DNA of 64,000 bases from an uncultured Clostridia bacterium (GTDB lineage: Bacteria; Bacillota; Clostridia; Christensenellales; Borkfalkiaceae), in assembly GCA_944368155.1 (NCBI GenBank), contig CALVWW010000002.1, forward strand, positions 124,001-188,000, in the 5' to 3' direction. This document shows, piece after piece, positions 7,515-16,469 of the stretch. The notes under the pieces were generated by a model that searched no databases, was not told where the DNA came from, and saw only the letters and a list, made by a program, of their open reading frames with translations. How positions within the stretch are numbered: position 1 is the first letter of the stretch; every line of letters begins with the position of its first letter. The position numbers were made by a program, and so were the translations under genes.

Positions 7515-8159
7515 TCAATTCACCAGCGCTTTAACGGCGGCCTTGGCGGCGCGCTTTTCGGCCTCACCCTTACTCCTGCCGGCGCCCGAAAAACTCTGCC
7601 CGCAGACGAGTACATCGCATACAAATTCGGGACTGTTGGCAGACCCGCCGCGACGCGTTGTGCGGTATTCGGGGAGCGGCAGCCCTCTGCCCTGGACATA
7701 TTCCTGAAGTTCGCCCTTGAAATTTTCGGGCGCGTTAATGTGAGCGGATAGCAATGTTCTTTTAACGAAACTCTCTGCGGCGCGGTATCCGCCGTCGGCA
7801 AATATTGCGCCCGTCACAGCCTCATATACCGAGGATAGCGCCTTTTCGCCCACGTCGCGCACGCCTTTTATAATCAATCCGGTGAGCCCGAGCGCTTCCG
7901 AGGCGCATTTAAGCGGAGTGTGTGAGACGAGTTTCTGCCGCTCGGCAGTCATCTCGCCTTCGCTCCCGCCGCGCGCATACAGCCATTTTGTAACTACGAG
8001 CTGCACCACCGAATCGCCAAGAAATTCCAGCTGTTCATAATTTTCGCTGCGGGAGGCCGAAGAATGTGTAAGCGCCCTGACTAACAGTTTTTTATTTTTG
8101 AACGTATAGCCTGTCGCGCGTTCCGCCGTGCATACAAGGTCATCTGAAATCTTCTGCAC
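7515..8159 (-). CDS. rnc: Ribonuclease III
   Basis: Double-strand-specific endoribonuclease that processes rRNA precursors and structured RNAs. The catalytic signature is LEFLGDSVVQL (about 44-54), with the second acidic cluster at YEAVTGAIFADGG (about 108-120). A double-stranded RNA-binding domain fills residues 145-214. At 214 residues it is slightly short but complete. The start is GTG at 8159, one base after the plsX stop, with AGGAAG inside the plsX end, so translation is probably coupled. In many Bacillota acpP lies between plsX and rnc; here it does not. RNase III may process the local hairpin elements (inference). Confidence 0.96.
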   Translation of the reverse strand: MQKISDDLVCTAERATGYTFKNKKLLVRALTHSSASRSENYEQLEFLGDSVVQLVVTKWLYARGGSEGEMTAERQKLVSHTPLKCASEALGLTGLIIKGVRDVGEKALSSVYEAVTGAIFADGGYRAAESFVKRTLLSAHINAPENFKGELQEYVQGRGLPLPEYRTTRRGGSANSPEFVCDVLVCGQSFSGAGRSKGEAEKRAAKAAVKALVN

Positions 8160-8160
8160 G

Positions 8161-9192
8161 TTATTCTTCCTGAGGTATGAGATTAGCCCAGTCGACCTTT
8201 GCGAGCATCTCCTCCACGCGGCCGATGAGGTTGCCTTCGTATATGTTTGCGGCGTTTTCTATAGCGGCGGTTATCGTGCGCGCCTTTGAGGAGCCGTGGC
8301 TCTTTATTACCACCTTTTTGACGCCGAGGAGCAGGGCGCCGCCTACTGCCTCGAAGTCGAGCTTTGCACGCATGCGCTTGAAACCCTTCAACAGGAACAG
8401 ACTGCCTATCTTTGACGATAGCGAGCCCGTCGCCTCCTTCTTAAGCACGGAGAGTATGAGTTTGCCGCACCCTTCCATGGCCTTCAGGGCTACATTGCCG
8501 GAAAAGCCGTCGGCAACCGCGACGTCGCATTCGGAAAGCATAATGTCGCGCCCCTCTATATTGCCCATAAAGTCGATGACGTCCATCTTTTTCAGGAGCT
8601 GATAGGTCTGCTGATGGAGAGGGTCGCCCTTGTGCTCCTCAGTTCCGTTGTTCAAAAGCCCGACTTTGGGGTTTTTAATGCCGAAACCTGCCGTTGCGTA
8701 AGCCGAAGCGAGCACCGCGAACTGGCAGAGCATAGAAGGTTTACACTCGGCGTTTGCGCCGCAGTCGCAGAGTAGCGTGTAGCCGCCGCGGGCGTTGGGA
8801 ATGGCGGGGCAGAGCGCGGGGCGCTTTATGCCGCGTATTCTGCCTAAAATAAGCTGGCCCGCCGCAATAGTGGCTCCGGTGGAGCCTGCGGTGACGAGAC
8901 CTGCTATATCCCCGTCGTCCTTCAGCGCGCGGAAAGCCTTTACCAACGACGATTCCCTCTTTCTTACCGCCTCGGTGGGAATGTCGTTCATGTCTATCAC
9001 GTCGCGGCAATCCATTATCTCAAGGCGGGAGCTGTCGTATTTGTATTTTTTGAGCTCCGCCCCGATATCCTCCTGTCTGCCGGCAAGGATAAGATATATA
9101 TTTTTATTTTTGTTAAGTGCGTCAACCGCGCCCTGCACGGGAGCGGCGGGGGCGTTATCGCCGCCCATTGCGTCAACTAAAATTTTAATCAT
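8161..9192 (-). CDS. plsX: Phosphate acyltransferase PlsX
   Basis: Converts acyl-ACP to acyl-phosphate, the first step of phospholipid synthesis in Gram-positives, working with PlsY and PlsC at the membrane face. It shows the family start IKILVDAMGGDNAP, the central GAT-rich stretch (LVTAGSTGATIAAGQ, about 100-115), PALCPAIPN and DCGANAECKP, at normal length (343 residues). It heads an operon with rnc. Copy C of the mosaic element and a family-3 fragment separate it from asnS upstream. FapR control cannot be seen. Confidence 0.97.
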   Translation of the reverse strand: MIKILVDAMGGDNAPAAPVQGAVDALNKNKNIYLILAGRQEDIGAELKKYKYDSSRLEIMDCRDVIDMNDIPTEAVRKRESSLVKAFRALKDDGDIAGLVTAGSTGATIAAGQLILGRIRGIKRPALCPAIPNARGGYTLLCDCGANAECKPSMLCQFAVLASAYATAGFGIKNPKVGLLNNGTEEHKGDPLHQQTYQLLKKMDVIDFMGNIEGRDIMLSECDVAVADGFSGNVALKAMEGCGKLILSVLKKEATGSLSSKIGSLFLLKGFKRMRAKLDFEAVGGALLLGVKKVVIKSHGSSKARTITAAIENAANIYEGNLIGRVEEMLAKVDWANLIPQEE

Positions 9193-9203
9193 ATATACAT
9201 TCT

Positions 9204-9248
9204 CTAAGTCGCGTTCCGCGACAGCTCCCTTTACACAATGGAGCCTTT
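9204..9248. repeat. Fragment of family-3-like repeat
   Basis: TCGCGTTCCGCGACAGCTCC followed by CTTTACACAATGGAGCC resembles the end of a dispersed element of the style SCACGGCTTCGCCGTGACAGCTCCC that I recall from Clostridia. It is short and uncertain. Confidence 0.35.
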
Positions 9249-9249
9249 A

Positions 9250-9441
9250 AGTTTTAAATAAATATGTGCGCAAGCAGGGTTTCCCTGCGCCAGCGCGACC
9301 CAATTTGTCGCGAAAGCGAGCTCACCAAGGGTGAATTTGCGCGATTATATGCTTCGTGGGCACTTAAAATCGCGCAAAGAGGGGCTGGCCCCTCAAATCA
9401 CGGAAATTGTCGCGCACGGCCTGCGCGAGAATTTCGTGAGC
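9250..9441 (-). repeat. Multi-hairpin mosaic element, copy C
   Basis: Read on the minus strand it starts GCTCACGAAATTC right after the asnS stop. Hairpin 1 pairs GAAATTCTCGCGC with GCGCGACAATTTC, hairpin 2 is GAGGGGCCAGCCCCTC, hairpin 3 pairs GCGCGATT with AATCGCGC, and the distal hairpin is GCAGGGAAACCCTGC. It differs from copy D mainly at paired positions. Confidence 0.88.
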
Positions 9442-10821
9442 TCAGTATTCGAGGTTACCAACGGTGCGAGGGAAGGGTATAACATCCCGAATATTGGAAA
9501 CACCGGTTAAATACATTATAAGCCTTTCAAACCCGAGGCCGAAGCCCGAGTGAACGCAGCCGCCGTAGCGGCGAAGGTCGGTGTAGAACTCGTAGTCGGC
9601 GGCATTCAAACCGCACTCCTTCATGCGCGCTTCCAGAACTTCGAGCCTCTCCTCCCTCTGGCTGCCGCCTATCAGCTCGCCTATGCCGGGCACGAGAAGG
9701 TCGGCCGCGGCGACGGTCTTGTTGTCGTCGTTCAGGCGCATATAGAAAGCCTTGATACCTTTGGGGTAGTCGGTGAGGAACACGGGCTTTTTATACACGG
9801 TTTCTGTGAGATAACGCTCGTGCTCGCTCTGCAAATCGCATCCCCACTCTACGGGATATTCAAATTTTTTGCCGTCTGCAATCGCCTTTTTGAGAATATC
9901 TATCGCCTCGGTATAGGAAAGGCGAACAAATTCGCCGCCCTTGAGCGCCTCGAATCTGTCTTTAAGTTCGGGGCATACTCTCTCTGTGAGGAAGTCCACC
10001 TCGTATTCGCACGTTTCATGCACATACTCCGCCACGAACTTCACCATAGCCTCCGCCACGTCCATGTCGCCCGCAAGGTCGCAGAACGCCATTTCAGGCT
10101 CTATCATCCAGAACTCTGCGGCATGGCGCGCCGTATTGGAATTTTCCGCACGGAAAGTGGGACCGAAGGTATAAACATTGGAGAACGCCATAGCGTATGT
10201 CTCAACGTCAAGCTGACCCGACACGGTGAGCGCCGCACGCTTGCCGAAGAAATCTTTCGAAAGGTCGGTTTCGCCGGGAGCGAGAGTGGTGACCCTGAAC
10301 ATTGCGCCGGCGCCCTCGCAGTCGGAGCCGGTGATTATGGGCGTGTGGACATACACAAAGCCGCGGTCGTTGAAAAATTTATGAATGGCAAAAGCCGCCT
10401 GCGAGCGGATGCGGAACACCGCGCCGAACAGGTTTGTCCTGGGGCGCAGGTGCGCAATTTCGCGCAGGAATTCGGGTGAATGGCGCTTCTTCTGCAAAGG
10501 ATATGTGGGGAGAGAGGCACCCTCCACCTCCACCTCTTCGGCGCGCAGTTCAAAAGGCTGACGCATTTCGGGCGTGAGCACTATTCTGCCGCGCACGCGC
10601 AGGGCCGCGCCCACGCCGCAGTGCACGATATTTTCATAATCTGCAAGCGCCTCCCTGTCGAGCACAACCTGGCAATTCTTCTGGCAGGAACCGTCGTTCA
10701 GTTCAACAAAACCGAAGTTTTTGCTGTCGCGCACAGAGCGCGCCCAGCCGCGCAGTTCCACGAGCGCACCGCCGAAGCTTTCGGGGGCGGCGTACAATGA
10801 TTTAATATATGTTCTGTCCAT
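9442..10821 (-). CDS. asnS: Asparaginyl-tRNA synthetase
   Basis: Class IIb synthetase charging tRNA-Asn. It has an N-terminal OB-fold anticodon-binding domain (about 1-110), then the catalytic core with motif 2 ([21 protein letters not shown], split here as [11 protein letters not shown] and EFWMIEPEM) and motif 3 ([15 protein letters not shown]) near the C terminus, which ends in the expected [12 protein letters not shown] chose ATG 10821 because GAGAGGG precedes it and [10 protein letters not shown] fits the family; a TTG four codons upstream is possible. It has its own promoter upstream and no T-box leader was found. Confidence 0.96.
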   Translation of the reverse strand: MDRTYIKSLYAAPESFGGALVELRGWARSVRDSKNFGFVELNDGSCQKNCQVVLDREALADYENIVHCGVGAALRVRGRIVLTPEMRQPFELRAEEVEVEGASLPTYPLQKKRHSPEFLREIAHLRPRTNLFGAVFRIRSQAAFAIHKFFNDRGFVYVHTPIITGSDCEGAGAMFRVTTLAPGETDLSKDFFGKRAALTVSGQLDVETYAMAFSNVYTFGPTFRAENSNTARHAAEFWMIEPEMAFCDLAGDMDVAEAMVKFVAEYVHETCEYEVDFLTERVCPELKDRFEALKGGEFVRLSYTEAIDILKKAIADGKKFEYPVEWGCDLQSEHERYLTETVYKKPVFLTDYPKGIKAFYMRLNDDNKTVAAADLLVPGIGELIGGSQREERLEVLEARMKECGLNAADYEFYTDLRRYGGCVHSGFGLGFERLIMYLTGVSNIRDVIPFPRTVGNLEY

Positions 10822-10894
10822 ATGCCCTCTCAATGCAGACGCTTTCAGCTACCGCCTTCAGCGCCGCAATTTTTAAAAATTATATCCACGTTAA

Positions 10895-10923
10895 ATTATA
10901 ACATGTTTACGCCGAAAACACAA
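10895..10923 (-). promoter_or_regulatory. Probable asnS promoter
   Basis: On the minus strand TTGTGT (10923-10918) and TATAAT (10900-10895) are 17 bases apart, about 75 bases upstream of the asnS ATG. The -35 box is weak and the -10 box perfect. Confidence 0.5.
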
Positions 10924-10996
10924 TAAAATAATTCAGTTTTTTTATCTTCAAGCCTCAAAGCGATTAAAAACATAAATCTGCGCGCTTTTTTGCGCT

Positions 10997-11041
10997 AAAA
11001 AAAATGCGCGCCCCGCTGCATTTGCAAATGCAGCGGGGCGC
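10997..11041 (-). terminator. Terminator of the sigma/anti-sigma unit
   Basis: A perfect 34-base palindrome at 11008-11041 (GCGCCCCGCTGCATTTG and its complement) is followed on the minus strand by a run of eight T. It lies 23 bases after the anti-sigma gene. Confidence 0.88.
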
Positions 11042-11063
11042 GGAAAATATGCAACTATATTTA

Positions 11064-11801
11064 TCAACCGATATTTTTTGAAATATTTTTCAGCACGTTA
11101 AATACCTCAGCCTCGTTTACGCTGTTTATCTGAAGATTGAAACCGCAGCCGCCGTCCGTAAAATATATGAGAGAATGTCCGCTATTCTCCCCGACCATAA
11201 AAGTATCGCCGTCCACCTCACGCGATTGGGGCAAAGACTTGTAATGTTCAAGTTCGGCGCACTCTATGCCACCCGACTCCACATAGAGTACGGCGTTTAA
11301 GCCCGGAGGCACCGTGCATTCCAGGCGGCGAAGCACCATGTCGCCCCCGGAATAAGCTCCGACGCTCTCAGAGAGAGCATATTCGCTGTATTCTATGACG
11401 CTCCCGCCCCCTATAAGTTCAACAAGCTCTCCGCCGTGTTCGCCGCCGCTATTAATTTGCACGAGCTGACTGCAACTCACCGTGGAAGCATCGTCGCCGG
11501 CATTCATCAGATCCATACGCGCTTTGCCGCCGTTGAAAATCAACAACAACGTAACCGCAACAACGATGAGAAACGCCGCCGCACACAATACTGCGACGGA
11601 CACCCTTTTTACGCCGTGCGTGTGTGAAGCCCCTCCTGCCGATATTACGACAGGCTCCTCGGCGGGAACCCTTTGCTTCGACCTGCGGGCAAGCTCTTCC
11701 TTTGCCGCCGCGGTGACGTTTTCGGAAGGCATTCTCTCGCTCTCAACATATCCGCCGAACAGTTCATTCAGCTTTTCATCCTTTTTATCTTCGTGCTTCA
11801 T
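11064..11801 (-). CDS. Putative membrane anti-sigma factor
   Basis: The 245-residue protein has a charged N-terminal cytoplasmic part (1-65), one membrane segment (about 67-89, VSVAVLCAAAFLIVVAVTLL), and an extracytoplasmic domain of about 155 residues. It follows an ECF sigma gene by 47 bases in the same direction, the standard arrangement for a membrane anti-sigma factor holding its sigma partner. The N-terminal region does not show an obvious zinc-binding HxxxCxxC motif, so it may be a non-ZAS type. The outer domain, with several isolated Cys, is not one I recognise; it presumably senses the signal. Start: GAGGGG before ATG 11801. Confidence 0.72.
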   Translation of the reverse strand: MKHEDKKDEKLNELFGGYVESERMPSENVTAAAKEELARRSKQRVPAEEPVVISAGGASHTHGVKRVSVAVLCAAAFLIVVAVTLLLIFNGGKARMDLMNAGDDASTVSCSQLVQINSGGEHGGELVELIGGGSVIEYSEYALSESVGAYSGGDMVLRRLECTVPPGLNAVLYVESGGIECAELEHYKSLPQSREVDGDTFMVGENSGHSLIYFTDGGCGFNLQINSVNEAEVFNVLKNISKNIG

Positions 11802-11848
11802 TGCATACCCCTCTATCTATAAAACAGAATGAACGTCCTGTATGTCCA

Positions 11849-12388
11849 CTACTCGGAGAGCATTTCGCGCATATTTTTTTCGGCTTTTATTATCTCCTTT
11901 GACACGTACGATTTGGAAACTTTCAGCTCGGCGGCAATCTCCCTGACAGTCATGTCGTAAAAATATTTCATGCAGACCATTCTGCGCACTATCGGCGGAT
12001 ACAGGCTTTCGAGCAGTTTTTCGACAAGCAGCCTTGCGGCAGACCGCTCCTCGCCTCCCCCTCCGTCGGAAATTTCCGCAGCCGCCTCAAGGGAAGCCGC
12101 CGCGCGCCGCTTTTGTGCGTCGAGGGCGTTGAGGGCGGTATTGCGGACTATTCTGCACACCCATGCATAGCCGTTGGTGCCCTTTTTATATCCCGATATT
12201 CCCTTTACTATCTTTAAAAAACTATCTTGCACGACCTCTTCTGCGGTGAAATCGTCCTTAACGACAGACTTCGCCGCAAACATCATTGCCCTGCCTGCGC
12301 AGGCATAGAGCAGGTCCACGCCCGCTTCGTCGCCTGAGGCGATAAGGGAGAGAGCATATTCGGTTTTTCTGTACATTTCTTCCGTCAT
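11849..12388 (-). CDS. ECF-family RNA polymerase sigma factor
   Basis: At 179 residues it has typical length for sigma-70 group 4. Region 2 spans about 20-90 (DFTAEEVVQDSFLKIVKGI and YAWVCRIVRNTALNALDAQK). Region 4 is at the C terminus (CMKYFYDMTVREIAAELKVS then KSYVSKEIIKAEKNM), a helix-turn-helix for the -35 element. It is divergent from the glycosyltransferase gene at 12612 and co-directional with the anti-sigma gene. It may control that envelope glycosyltransferase, but I could not identify an ECF-type promoter with confidence. Confidence 0.92.
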   Translation of the reverse strand: MTEEMYRKTEYALSLIASGDEAGVDLLYACAGRAMMFAAKSVVKDDFTAEEVVQDSFLKIVKGISGYKKGTNGYAWVCRIVRNTALNALDAQKRRAAASLEAAAEISDGGGGEERSAARLLVEKLLESLYPPIVRRMVCMKYFYDMTVREIAAELKVSKSYVSKEIIKAEKNMREMLSE

Positions 12389-12611
12389 AAAAGTTTCCGC
12401 CTGCCCGCTTATAATACATCATTAGCCACGCAAAGTCAATTTTGCAACACTGTATTTGATTTTGTAATTTACTTTCAGACAATTTCTACCAAATTTACAC
12501 AAATTTTTTTTGTTTAAAACGGGCAATATGTGGACAAACGCATTAACGGTGCTGTTTTAATGAGTGTACAGCGTTAAAAAACAAAGACATCAGGAGAAAA
12601 AGGAGAAATAC

Positions 12612-14228
12612 ATGAAAAAAAAGCCTACCGTTTACGCGGTAATAATCGCAGTATGGCTGGGATGCGTCTCACTTCTGGGCTGGTCGCTCTATTCGCTGAT
12701 AACAGGTCTGGGTGACTTAAGCGCGGTGCGCAAGGCATTTATAATAGCGCTGCTGGCCGTAAACACCGCAATACTGGCCATGCTCTGGCTGGGCAGCATA
12801 AAGGACTTTATGTTTTCAGCCGCATACGCCGTGATGCACAGACGGCTTGAAAAGAGATACGCCGCGATAAGAGAGCTGCCGGAGGCCGAAGGGCCGGCGC
12901 CGAAATTTTTGCTGTTGTACTGCACGTGCAACGACTTCAATGAAAGGGCGCTTTCGGAATGCAGAAAACAGAATTACCGCAATTTTAAAACGATTATTCT
13001 TGACGACAGCTCCGACCCGGAATACAAAAAAAGAATTGACAGATATGCTTTGCGCCACAACAATGTGGAAGTTATAAGAAGGACGGAGCGCACGGGATAT
13101 AAAGCGGGCAATTTAAACAACTACCTTAAAGGCAGGCGCGACTACGATTACTTCGTGGTGCTCGACAGCGACGAAATAATTCCGCCCGATTATATCGAAG
13201 GCGTTATAAAATACTTCAACTATTCAGATAAATGCGGCGCCGTTCAAGCAAAACACATTGCAACCGAAGGCGAGAATGTGTTCCAGCGCCTTATGGGACT
13301 GAGCGTGGGCAGTAACGGCACCACGGTTCAGGTGATAAAAAACTTTTACGGCGCAAACGCGCTCATCGGCCACGGAATGACGATAAGCCGCGCCTGCTAT
13401 GAAAAGACGGGCGGTTTCCCCCTCGTCGTAGCCGAGGACATCTCCTTTGCCGTGGAAATAAAAAATGCCGGGTTCGACATAATATATGCACCCGACATTG
13501 TATGCAAAGAGGAATTCCCCGTATCTTATGTATCCCTCAAAAAGAGGCAGTGCAAGTGGACGCAGGGCAACCTCGAATACATGAAAAAATACGGCAAAGA
13601 CATAAACCGCTCAAAGATGAGCTGGTTCGAAAAGCTGGATATCAAGCTTTCGCACTACAGTCTCCCCATAGTGCCTATCCTCAGCTTTATGCTGGCTGTG
13701 TGCACCTGCGCGCTCGGATTTTTGCGATATCCCGTTATAGGTTACTCCCTCGCAGTGTATGCGATAATGATAGTGTTCCTCTGCTCGCCCATGATACCCG
13801 ACCTGTTCGTATATCACAGAGACAGAAAGATACTGCTCCTTATTCCGTACTTTTTTGTAAACGTGGCGACGTATGCCTCGCTTGCCCCGATGATGATACG
13901 CACTGTAATCGCAGGAATTTTCGGAAAGAAAGCTGTGTTTACGGTAACGCCCAAGACGAGCGAAAAATTTACTGTAAAAGAGATATTCAGGTATACATGG
14001 GATTCGCTGTTGTTTGCCGCAGTTTTGGGCACAGTGTCGTATTTCGCGTGCGGAAGCGTGCTCCCTGTAATATTTATACTGGCTGGCTGTTTCGCTTCGC
14101 CGTTTATAATCGCGCTGTCCAACATACGCCTTAACACAGGCACCGTGGAGAGCGAAGCCGTGCAGGAGAGAGCCTTGCTCTTAAGGCACAACGCCGCAAA
14201 ATTCAAGCCCGGCTGCAACTTTGTTTAA
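12612..14228 (+). CDS. Membrane family-2 glycosyltransferase (cellulose-synthase-like)
   Basis: Processive-type GT-A glycosyltransferase. It has two N-terminal membrane helices (about 7-32 and 42-62). The GT2 domain has the nucleotide-binding DDSSD (about 141), the DxD-like VLDSDE (about 193-198), an EDISF acceptor motif and QCKWTQG in the place of the QxxRW motif. Four or more C-terminal helices follow. It probably polymerises or transfers a sugar across the membrane; substrate unknown. ATG 12612 is chosen because AGGAGAAATAC precedes it; a frame extension to 12564 lacks a ribosome site. It sits opposite the ECF sigma gene, which suggests envelope-stress control (inference). Confidence 0.88.
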   Translation: MKKKPTVYAVIIAVWLGCVSLLGWSLYSLITGLGDLSAVRKAFIIALLAVNTAILAMLWLGSIKDFMFSAAYAVMHRRLEKRYAAIRELPEAEGPAPKFLLLYCTCNDFNERALSECRKQNYRNFKTIILDDSSDPEYKKRIDRYALRHNNVEVIRRTERTGYKAGNLNNYLKGRRDYDYFVVLDSDEIIPPDYIEGVIKYFNYSDKCGAVQAKHIATEGENVFQRLMGLSVGSNGTTVQVIKNFYGANALIGHGMTISRACYEKTGGFPLVVAEDISFAVEIKNAGFDIIYAPDIVCKEEFPVSYVSLKKRQCKWTQGNLEYMKKYGKDINRSKMSWFEKLDIKLSHYSLPIVPILSFMLAVCTCALGFLRYPVIGYSLAVYAIMIVFLCSPMIPDLFVYHRDRKILLLIPYFFVNVATYASLAPMMIRTVIAGIFGKKAVFTVTPKTSEKFTVKEIFRYTWDSLLFAAVLGTVSYFACGSVLPVIFILAGCFASPFIIALSNIRLNTGTVESEAVQERALLLRHNAAKFKPGCNFV

Positions 14229-14293
14229 TTGCGGCAAAATATATTTAATTTGAATTTTCAGCCCTCACATACGCTTTTTGCGTATAGCTCATA

Positions 14294-14335
14294 AGCGGCT
14301 GTGCACGCATGCAGATGCGCGCACAGCCGCTCCTC
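14294..14335 (+). terminator. Terminator after the glycosyltransferase
   Basis: AGCGGCTGTGC (14294-14304) pairs with GCACAGCCGCT (14321-14331), followed by CCTCCTTTT. The T-run is imperfect. Confidence 0.65.
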
Positions 14336-14430
14336 CTTTTATGCCCCTTCAGATATAAAAAATTAATTAAATTTATTTTAAATCAATTTAAAAATATTTC
14401 AATCTGAATTTTTAAATATTTTTTCCTGCT

Positions 14431-15645
14431 TCAGCCGCTTCTCTCCGCGGTGCTCTTTTCCTTGGGGGATAAATATTTATCTTTTCGCAACAGACGCCTC
14501 TCGCTCTCTCCGCCGCGCCTGCACACTAAATAGCATTCGCTCTCCAATGTGCCGTTTTCTTCTCCCGTTATAACCGACTCGAGAGAATATTCGGCGCCGT
14601 CGGAAAGGCCGTAAAGTTCGCAGCGCACATAGTACAGTCCCGCCAGAACGCGGATATACAGCGGCCTGCATGTAGTATTTACAAACTTCAAATCGCTGTA
14701 TGTTCCGCTCACCATCGCATCACGCGAAGGCGAAACATAATTTACCGACAAACTGTGCGGATGATATTCCGTAATTTTCAGCCCCGCGAGCAGCGCGGCG
14801 TTATACAGCGTTGTGCTCACCTGGCATACCCCGCCGCCGACGCCGTATACAAACCTGCCGTCTTCGATTATCTTTGCTTTTTTAAAACCGTTTTTTTCGG
14901 TGCGCACACCCACTCTGCCGTTAAACGAAAAGCTTTCGCCGGGTGCGAGTATGCTGCCGCTTATCTTTTTGCCGGCGAGCTTTATGTTGGATACCCTCGG
15001 CGTATTTTCACAGTCAAAATAGGTGGTGTATGCCGCAAGGCGGGCTGTTTCGCGCTTTATTTTATCCATGTCACCGCTCTGTTTTTTGCTTTCGACATTC
15101 AAAGCGACTTCCTCAAAATCGGCCCCGCGCTCCCTGCCTTCAAGCGCAGACATGATATCGCCGCGCAGTTTTACAGCGTCGGGAACGACGCCGCTCTGCC
15201 CCTCGTCATAACAGAACGCCTCTCCTTCGCCGGCGTTAAAGTAGGCGCAGGGCTCGCGTACCGGACGGTACTCGGCGGCGCATATGCCCGAAACGACATC
15301 ATCGAGTCCATTTAAATAATAACTTACGCCTACTTTATAGTCGCCTGGGCGCGAAATTGAATACACCACGGTTTTTGCGTCGTCTTTGAAAGAAATTTCG
15401 GGATATGAATAGCTGTATACATGTCCGCCCGACACAATATTGAGGCGCCTGCCCTTCAGGTCGGAGAGTATGCCCTCCCTGACGAGCCGGGCCGCCTGCG
15501 AACGCGGCAGTCCGCCCAGCTCCGCGCCGCTTATCCTCACCCCGCGCGGCAGTCTGTTCGAAGCCCCGCATGAGGCAAAGCAAATGCCCGCGGCGAGCGC
15601 GGGCATAGTAAAAAATAAAATAATTTTATTAAAAAATTTTTTCAA
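14431..15645 (-). CDS. VanW-family protein, probable secreted or lipid-anchored
   Basis: VanW-family protein; the biochemical role is not established, though members associate with the cell wall and spore cortex in Clostridia. An N-terminal hydrophobic segment (about 5-22) ends in CFASCGAS, a lipobox-like site. A putative peptidoglycan-binding (PG_binding_4-type) region precedes the VanW domain (about 215-345), which shows GESFSFNGRVG, GGGVCQVSTTLYNAAL and the HPHS stretch. Length is 404 residues. The start is TTG at 15645, overlapping the PHP gene's TGA as TTGA; there is no strong ribosome site, so it probably depends on coupling. It is the third gene of the recF-PHP-vanW chain. Confidence 0.85.
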   Translation of the reverse strand: MKKFFNKIILFFTMPALAAGICFASCGASNRLPRGVRISGAELGGLPRSQAARLVREGILSDLKGRRLNIVSGGHVYSYSYPEISFKDDAKTVVYSISRPGDYKVGVSYYLNGLDDVVSGICAAEYRPVREPCAYFNAGEGEAFCYDEGQSGVVPDAVKLRGDIMSALEGRERGADFEEVALNVESKKQSGDMDKIKRETARLAAYTTYFDCENTPRVSNIKLAGKKISGSILAPGESFSFNGRVGVRTEKNGFKKAKIIEDGRFVYGVGGGVCQVSTTLYNAALLAGLKITEYHPHSLSVNYVSPSRDAMVSGTYSDLKFVNTTCRPLYIRVLAGLYYVRCELYGLSDGAEYSLESVITGEENGTLESECYLVCRRGGESERRLLRKDKYLSPKEKSTAERSG

Positions 15646-16469
15646 TTTATTTTAAGCGCCGCAATCAGCTCTTCCGAAGGACAGAACGGAGGACTGCCTA
15701 TGCAGCGCGTGCCCTCGGCATAGTGTGTATCCGAACCGCCTGTAACCAACAGCGAAAATTTTGCGGCTATCTCCTTAAAGTATGCCGTCTCCTCATCAGT
15801 ATGCCCTGAATACACCACTTCTATGCCGTTCAGTCCGCAGGATACAAGCATCTCTATCAGGGCATATTTTTCCTTTTTTTCAAGCGTTATGCGCCCCGGG
15901 TGCGCAAGCGAAGAGAGCCCTCCGCAAGCCGATATCACTTCAAGCGAATACCCGGGCGACGGCCTGCCGAGCGCAGAATATGCGGGGCGTCCGGGAGCCA
16001 GCATGTCGGCATAGAAGGCCGAAGGAGACGCGGCGTAGCCCTTGCGTGCCGCGGCGCGCGCGATATACATTGTATGCACGGGGGAATTTTCGCACTTCCT
16101 CTCGCGGAGCACGTCGTTAAAACTTAAATTTATCCCGCGCTTTTTAAGTCTGGTAAGAATATCTGCCGTGCGCGCAAACGCGCCCTCGCGCACAAAATTT
16201 TCAAATTTTTTATATTCGGGGCGGGTGCGGTCGAGGTTGTAGCCCAGAATGTGCACCTTTACGTCGGTATAGGCCGAAATTTCTATGCCGCGCACGCATT
16301 TTACGTCCGCCTCCGCGCACGCCGCGGCAAATTCATCGGCTCCGTTCATGTTGTCGTGGTCGGTGAGAGCCGCAAGACGAACGCCGTTATTTTTGCACAT
16401 GGCGGCAATCTCTTCGGGCGAAATCAGCCCGTCGGAATAGTACGAATGAATATGAAGGTCCGCCCTCAT
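15642..16469 (-). CDS. PHP-domain phosphoesterase
   Basis: Metal-dependent phosphoesterase of the PHP superfamily (TrpH-like, candidate 3',5'-nucleoside bisphosphatase or 5'-3' exonuclease). Metal ligands are visible at LHIHSYYSDG (residues 5-14), LTDHDNMNG (about 41), and the later SLAHPGR and GGSDTHY motifs. It is 275 residues from ATG 16469, which overlaps the recF stop as ATGA; longer upstream frames would lie inside recF. The tie to recF hints at a role in nucleic-acid metabolism, but this is inference. Confidence 0.88.
   Translation of the reverse strand: MRADLHIHSYYSDGLISPEEIAAMCKNNGVRLAALTDHDNMNGADEFAAACAEADVKCVRGIEISAYTDVKVHILGYNLDRTRPEYKKFENFVREGAFARTADILTRLKKRGINLSFNDVLRERKCENSPVHTMYIARAAARKGYAASPSAFYADMLAPGRPAYSALGRPSPGYSLEVISACGGLSSLAHPGRITLEKKEKYALIEMLVSCGLNGIEVVYSGHTDEETAYFKEIAAKFSLLVTGGSDTHYAEGTRCIGSPPFCPSEELIAALKIN

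Noticed and set aside
9550-10479. Long open frame (309 codons) on the plus strand opposite asnS, and similar long antisense frames opposite smc, dnaA, spoIIE, pyrG and others
   Set aside because: They mirror the codon pattern of well-identified genes, lack ribosome sites and resemble no family. They are shadows of GC-rich coding sequence.
10822-10894. T-box leader for asnS
   Set aside because: The leader is only about 70 bases and has no AGGGTGGnACCGCG-type antiterminator bulge.
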